From positions 210,679-238,178 of the forward strand of contig NW_014577741.1 of the NCBI RefSeq assembly GCF_000485595.1: a DNA stretch of 27,500 nucleotides, in the 5' to 3' direction. The notes beneath the pieces were generated by a model, which made no database searches, was not told the DNA's origin, and saw only the letters and a program-made list of their open reading frames with translations. Positions within the stretch are counted from its first letter, which is position 1, and each line of letters begins with the position of its first letter. Positions 1 through 27,500 of this stretch are shown here, piece by piece. The DNA is from Priapulus caudatus (taxonomy: Eukaryota > Priapulida > Priapulimorpha > Priapulimorphida > Priapulidae). Both the position numbers and the translations under genes were made by a program.

Positions 1-465
1 AACTAGTGGCTACTCCATATTCAATGTGTGAATATGAAATTGTAGTGTAAACGTGGCCTATTGAACTCACAAGTAGCGTCAACGTTTAATAAATTACTGT
101 TACAAATGCGTAAACGATGTCAGTGTAAATTACACACGTGCAACAGTTCGTAAACGTCACAATAATTCGGCTGAAGCCCCACATGTAAAGGGTACACACA
201 GGTACCAACATAAATGTCAGTTAAACAGGTGAAAATGTTGTCATATTGCTGCGTTAGTCAATCCTTGTTTTACTGTTGCACACGTACAGACATTGTACAC
301 ACTACGTATGTACATCCTGTTAGCCAAGTATGAGCATCACTGTAACTTAATGGAATGTATAGGACAGTAGCATTCAAAACACATGCATATGTGTGGGGTG
401 TGTGTGTGTAGTGTGTGTGTGTGTGGTGTGTGGTGTGTGGTGGTTGTGGTGCTGTGTGGGGTGTT

Positions 466-678
466 GCTATCCCCGGGCGTAGAGGGACAGTCACGTGATA
501 CTGTTGGACGTATACTTCAAAGTCCAAATCTTCCACAGAAAGATTCCACAGTCATACTTCCGTACTAGACATGGCCTTATATCTCTAACCCTACCCCTAA
601 CCCTAACCCTGATCTACCCTAATCCTAACACTAGTGCTGCCACATTGCGGTACTGTCCCTCCACGCCCGGGGGATAGC
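466..678. mobile_element. Small fold-back (MITE-like) element with telomeric-type repeats
   Basis: The first 26 bases (466-491, GCTATCCCCGGGCG then TAGAGGGACAGT) return as their inverted complement at 652-678 with two small differences. The interior holds CCCTAA-type repeats at about 585-628. It codes for nothing. The terminal inverted repeats suggest a non-autonomous DNA transposon; no convincing target-site duplication was seen because both flanks are GT repeats. Confidence 0.6.
585..628. repeat. Interstitial telomeric-type (CCCTAA) repeats
   Basis: A short degenerate run of CCCTAA units including CTAACCCTA and CCCTAACCCTAACCCT. It lies inside the fold-back element at 466-678 and fits the TTAGGG telomere motif common to many animals. 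Confidence 0.7.
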
Positions 679-1405
679 ATTTCCCGTGTGTGTGTGTGTG
701 TGGTGTGGGTGCGTGCGTGCGTGCGTGCGCGCCTGACTGCCTGTGTGTACGTACGCGCGTGTGTATATTTTGTGGTAATGTTTATATATCTGTAGGGTAG
801 TTGTATGAGTATGGCCCGGTGTCATATTTCCGGCCACTATGGAGATCTGAAGGCCATGTGTTGACCTTCAAATATTATCAACCAACACTTCTTAAATGTT
901 ATTGCTTTATTAATGGGACAAAGGTGCATAATAGTGTAACATATATACGGCAGATTCACTAGAGCATCTGAGGCAACTTCTACTGGCCGATTACGCTGGC
1001 AGTTTTCTCGTTTGCTCTAGTTGCGTGAGAAGATTTAACCGGTATATCCATGTCTTGCGCAAACACATCCTCTTGTGACTTTCTTCTTCATTTGTCTGCG
1101 CCCACAATATCACGCATATTTTTTAATAGTTGCCACGTTTCTTCTAAACGGACGGACGAGTGATCTGTGAGAAAGCACTGGACTTCACAGGGCCAAGCCT
1201 CGTCCATTAAATGCGAGACCCGCATTACGTTAACGTAGACCGTGAGTAGGATTCGGGTGCGTAAAACACCTGCAGGAAGTCCTCCTTATTACCGGACTAC
1301 ACGACAATCAACCGCACGACTGTGAGTTATCCGGTTAGCTGAGCGCTTGAGCTCATTCAACCACGTCCGGGACCTGTTTACAAAGAGAACTCCGGCAGCA
1401 GCCAC

Positions 1406-1413
1406 TATATAAG
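1406..1413 (+). promoter_or_regulatory. Probable TATA box of the A2M-like gene
   Basis: The string TATATAAG lies about 30 bases before a plausible transcription start (about 1436-1445) and about 200 bases before the proposed start codon at 1614. The spacing fits a TATA promoter followed by a roughly 175-base 5' UTR. The transcription start itself is inferred, not seen. Confidence 0.45.
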
Positions 1414-1613
1414 CGCACATCTAGGGGTGCGTCTAACTTAGTCGCATTGTGCAGTAGCACATTCAAGGCGCAAACGCAGTAGGAACTTTACTGAACAGAC
1501 GGTAGCGGTTGGGAAGATCGCCGGACGAAGTCAGACTGCAGTTTAACAAGTAACGGCCGCACGAGCAGTGAGAGTAAATATAGCCGTAAAGATATACATA
1601 TATATTAAGCATC

Positions 1614-24672
<23,059 letters not shown>

Positions 24673-25023
24673 ATGAATGCAAGTAAGCAGCTAATGGCAG
24701 CGACCAGAGGGATATGGAAATCGATATCATTATATCACCAATCGAAAAGCATCACTGTCATCATATTAATTACCATCGATGACAAAGACGTTATCGTTGG
24801 CTGTGTTAAAAGTATGCGTCACAGCTATATATCTATTGAGGTTTGCGGGACGTTTTTAAACATAAAATTATGGGAAAAAAAGAGAGCAGGTATGAAATTT
24901 GGCTAGTCATGATAGTGATACCGTAAGCATATTCAATAGTTCATGCATGGCATGAGCAATATTTAAATATTGGACTTCGTGAAAATCGTCTTTCCTCCGT
25001 GTGATTATCCATATTATTTGGTC

Positions 25024-25029
25024 AATAAA
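25024..25029 (+). terminator. Probable polyadenylation signal AATAAA
   Basis: The first AATAAA after the stop codon, about 350 bases downstream, followed by T/G-rich sequence around 25048-25075. It would give a 3' UTR of about 370 bases. Confidence 0.5.
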
Positions 25030-26442
25030 TTATTTAAGGCAATGATTGTTTCATTATTTTCTATTGTTGGTCTTCTTATACATATAGCAATTTTTTCACG
25101 TTAAAAACAGAAAAATATCCAATGACAGAAGAACCTATACAGTTATTTGATTTGATAAAATTGGATTATATAACAATCGTTTGCTATATATTCAAATTGA
25201 TATAAGCTAGGTTAGTAGCTGTTCAAGTAGGCGAAGGTGGTATAAGTTTGTATGTGTCAGTATGCTGTACGGGTATTATATTTAACTTCCAAGACTTCTG
25301 CATTTACTTGCATATATATATATATATATATATTATATATCTAGAACGACCAAGACAGTTATATTTGATGTACTTAAATACTTAAGATTCGGTAACTTAG
25401 AGACTTCTATAGATTATTACGACACGAACTATAACCGTTCTCATCCAATATCAGAGGCCTCGCCGTAAAACAGCTCATCATTCGCAGAGAAACCAGAGAT
25501 CATAGATATACACATACATAACATTATACGTAATATACTTATACGTATATAATATATAATAGCATATTATATATTTATATGATTATTTTTAATTCTTATT
25601 TTTTTAACTTGTGAAAGAAGTATGTTAGATAATGGGCACATCATTAAATAATACACAATATAGGCACGTACACGTCTGTAAGTTATAATAATTATCGATC
25701 ATTTTTTATTTTTAAATTTGAATTAGGCCTACGTCTTATACAGACGAAATGACATCATTTTATATATATATATATATATCAAAATTGATAGGCTCTTAAA
25801 CAAAAAATTTACACGTGTTTTGTTATGTTGTTTGCTAACCCGTAGAGATTTAGCAATTATCTCACAGTTTCTGTATCAATGTCTGAATAACTGAATTTCA
25901 ATCCTTGTTTTTTTGTAATCAAAGTGTTCTCGCTTAACAACATGCTATATAAATAAACAGCAACATGACATTGTGAACATTGGTATACAGACAGTTGAAA
26001 TGAATACGCATCGCAATTCTAGATTCGGTGTGCCTGGAAGTGTGGCTATTGTTAGTAAAATACATGCCTTTTCCCATCTTACATGACAGGCTGTGCCCGT
26101 TTTTTTGTCCATCGCAATATAATTAATAATTTTACGCCTCATGTGCTTACTAATATATATATTAGCATACAATATTACGCGTAGTCTTAAACTCACGGTT
26201 GATAAAATATTCAAAATATACACAATATCGCTATGTACACATTGCACTAGGAATGATACGTCAAAAATTGCACTAGATGATATAGGAACGGGTGGGCGTG
26301 TGCGGGAATCAATCAGAGTAACGAAGCTAGACAACTTATTCATTTATGTGAATTTATGCTTTCAGTTTTTCACGCCAGCCAGTTATGTTTAGCGCGGTGC
26401 TCTGACCTACATGCCGCCCCGCCCCTTCTCATCGCACGCGCG

Positions 26443-26444
<2 letters not shown>

Positions 26445-26497
<53 letters not shown>

Positions 26498-26535
26498 CGT
26501 ATTCCCCTTCTCTGTTCTCGCTCGTGCGCGCGCGC

Positions 26536-26581
<46 letters not shown>

Positions 26582-26615
26582 CAACAACACACACACCACA
26601 TACATACACCCCCCC

Positions 26616-26662
<47 letters not shown>
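26445..26662. repeat. (CT)n then (CA)n compound microsatellite
   Basis: CT run to about 26490, a mixed CGCGCG part, then two CA blocks separated by a short C run at about 26609-26617. Confidence 0.95.
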
Positions 26663-26663
<1 letters not shown>

Positions 26664-26665
<2 letters not shown>

Positions 26666-26770
26666 GGCCCAGGCGCTTCCTTTCGCTTAGCGCGCTCTCT
26701 CTATCTATCTATTCATCTTGGCCCAGGCGCTCCTTTCGCTTAGCGCGCTCTCTCTATCTATCTATTCATC
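26664..26770. repeat. 54-bp tandem duplication
   Basis: Units at 26664-26717 and 26718-26770 start TTGGCCCAGGCGC and end CTATCTATTCATC; they differ by one T. Confidence 0.95.
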
Positions 26771-27229
26771 TCTATCCTTCCTCTCCCCCTCTCCCTCTCC
26801 TTGTTTCTTTCCTTTTCTTCCCGCATGACGTTTTCGCCCTCTGTATATACCTTCATTACCGATTGTGATATGTACATATATACTGCTGGGGGAGGGTATA
26901 GAAAAGAGCGCGAAACCCATGCGTGAAACTTGAAAAATTACATAAACCTTATACAGATATAATATTACTCCTGCGTATTCCGTGGCTATACGCATAGTTA
27001 TACCAAAATGACAACAACATTATAGTAGTGATGACAATTAGAGAAATATATACCGAACAAACGTGAAACGTTTTTACTCACTGACAAATAAATTGATGGA
27101 CTTTTTATACGTCATTAACGTAAATCAACACGACAAAGATACGCCAGTATTTCTACACGGTCCCTTTTACGCAGATACTGTCGTACGTAATGCCTGAGCG
27201 TCCCGACCGCGCCGCATCAGTGCGTGTCC

Positions 27230-27480
27230 TGACTGACGTACGTGCGCCACATGAGTGGTGGCGCCAAGCATCTCTCTGCGGGCAGTCTCCCGCTCCCGCC
27301 CTGCCGCCACCTCCTCTCATTGATCCGACGTGAAATACGACGTTTGCATCGAGTAGAGTTTTGGATTCTCCGAGGAGTACGTCTTCTAATCCGTCGAGAC
27401 TGTTGTCCATAGCCATTGACGAATCGACACTGTTCATGTCGTCGGCGTACATGTTGTTGTTACTGAACATCCCAGCTGGC
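27230..27480 (-). CDS. Possible exon of another gene (unrecognised)
   Basis: On the minus strand a pyrimidine-rich stretch ending CCCGCCAG (RC of about 27474-27490) is a good acceptor. After it comes an open frame with NNNMYADDMNSVDSSMAMDN and LDGLEDVLLGESKTLL, an acidic, low-repeat sequence unlike the random frames nearby. The region is CpG-rich. I cannot assign a family, the donor is unclear (GTACGT near 27240 is one candidate), and the exon may be chance. Confidence 0.3.
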
Positions 27481-27500
27481 GGGAAGCAAAACAATGGTTC

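Larger units (their letters stand above)
1..1400. other. 5' flanking region
   Basis: No coding exon is visible. The left part holds GT-rich simple repeats (about 389-460 and 688-770) on either side of the fold-back element at 466-678. The stretch 850-1400 is of mixed composition and leads into the TATA box at 1406; any enhancer or proximal promoter elements would sit here, but I recognise none with confidence. Confidence 0.5.
25030..27150. other. 3' intergenic sequence
   Basis: Strongly AT-rich with several short TA runs (25313-25335, 25520-25580, 25761-25780), then the CT/CA simple-repeat block at 26445-26662 and a 54-bp tandem pair. I find no gene. Confidence 0.6.

Noticed and set aside
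24673-24906. 77-codon frame directly after the stop codon
   Set aside because: It begins right after the A2M stop in the 3' UTR, has no family motif and AT-rich codon use; not supported as a gene.
26356-26868. 170-codon Ser/Leu and Thr/His frame and its antisense partners
   Set aside because: Produced by CT and CA microsatellites.

Overview
This is a single window of nuclear DNA from an animal, most likely a marine or other invertebrate. The evidence is one long spliced gene with some 33 short exons and GT-AG introns, TTAGGG-type interstitial telomeric repeats, very dense microsatellites, non-autonomous DNA transposons, a decayed non-LTR retrotransposon and a tRNA-derived sequence. I see no bacterial-style operon, CRISPR array or phage. 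I cannot name the species from sequence alone.

Most of the window (about 1,400 to 25,030, plus strand) is one gene of the alpha-2-macroglobulin / thioester protein superfamily. I assembled it exon by exon from acceptor and donor sites and phase continuity. With one copy of a duplicated exon it codes for about 1,500 residues, the normal size for a secreted A2M. In order: a possible signal-peptide exon (1614-1749), macroglobulin domains (4897-12806), a proline/glycine-rich bait region (13117-14620), the FPETW/PDTITDW domain (14524-15425), CUB (15720-18208), a thioester domain with the GCGEQNM motif (18662-22057), and the receptor-binding C terminus (22340-24672). There is no anaphylatoxin segment, C345C domain or GPI-type hydrophobic tail, so a secreted A2M-type proteinase trap fits better than C3/C4/C5 or CD109. 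The residue aligned with the catalytic His of C3 is His, unlike the Asn of human A2M.

Assembly or gene integrity is uneven. Exons from 5426 to 18868 and from 23594 to 24672 read cleanly. Exons 1-2 and every exon from 19378 to 22951 carry small indels that break the frame while the protein signal continues in another frame. One exon is duplicated across a lone N at 10801, another region (5738-5941 / 6115-6317) is duplicated with a broken exon copy, and the start of the exon after the thioester is repeated four times with its splice acceptor.

Introns hold the rest: a LINE remnant (about 2180-3200), about 1 kb of CATA repeats, an 85-T run, long GT/CA, CT and TAC arrays, two hAT-like miniature elements with 8-bp target duplications (8680-8975, 23011-23480), two fold-back elements that carry telomeric repeats (466-678, 9613-10240), and two related hairpins (13572-13608, 23507-23546). 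The right flank (24,673-27,500) is AT-rich intergenic sequence and simple repeats, with one possible exon of a different gene on the minus strand near 27,480. I found no clearly novel system. The points most worth a second look are the exon and acceptor duplications, the clustered indels, the catalytic His and the bait region.
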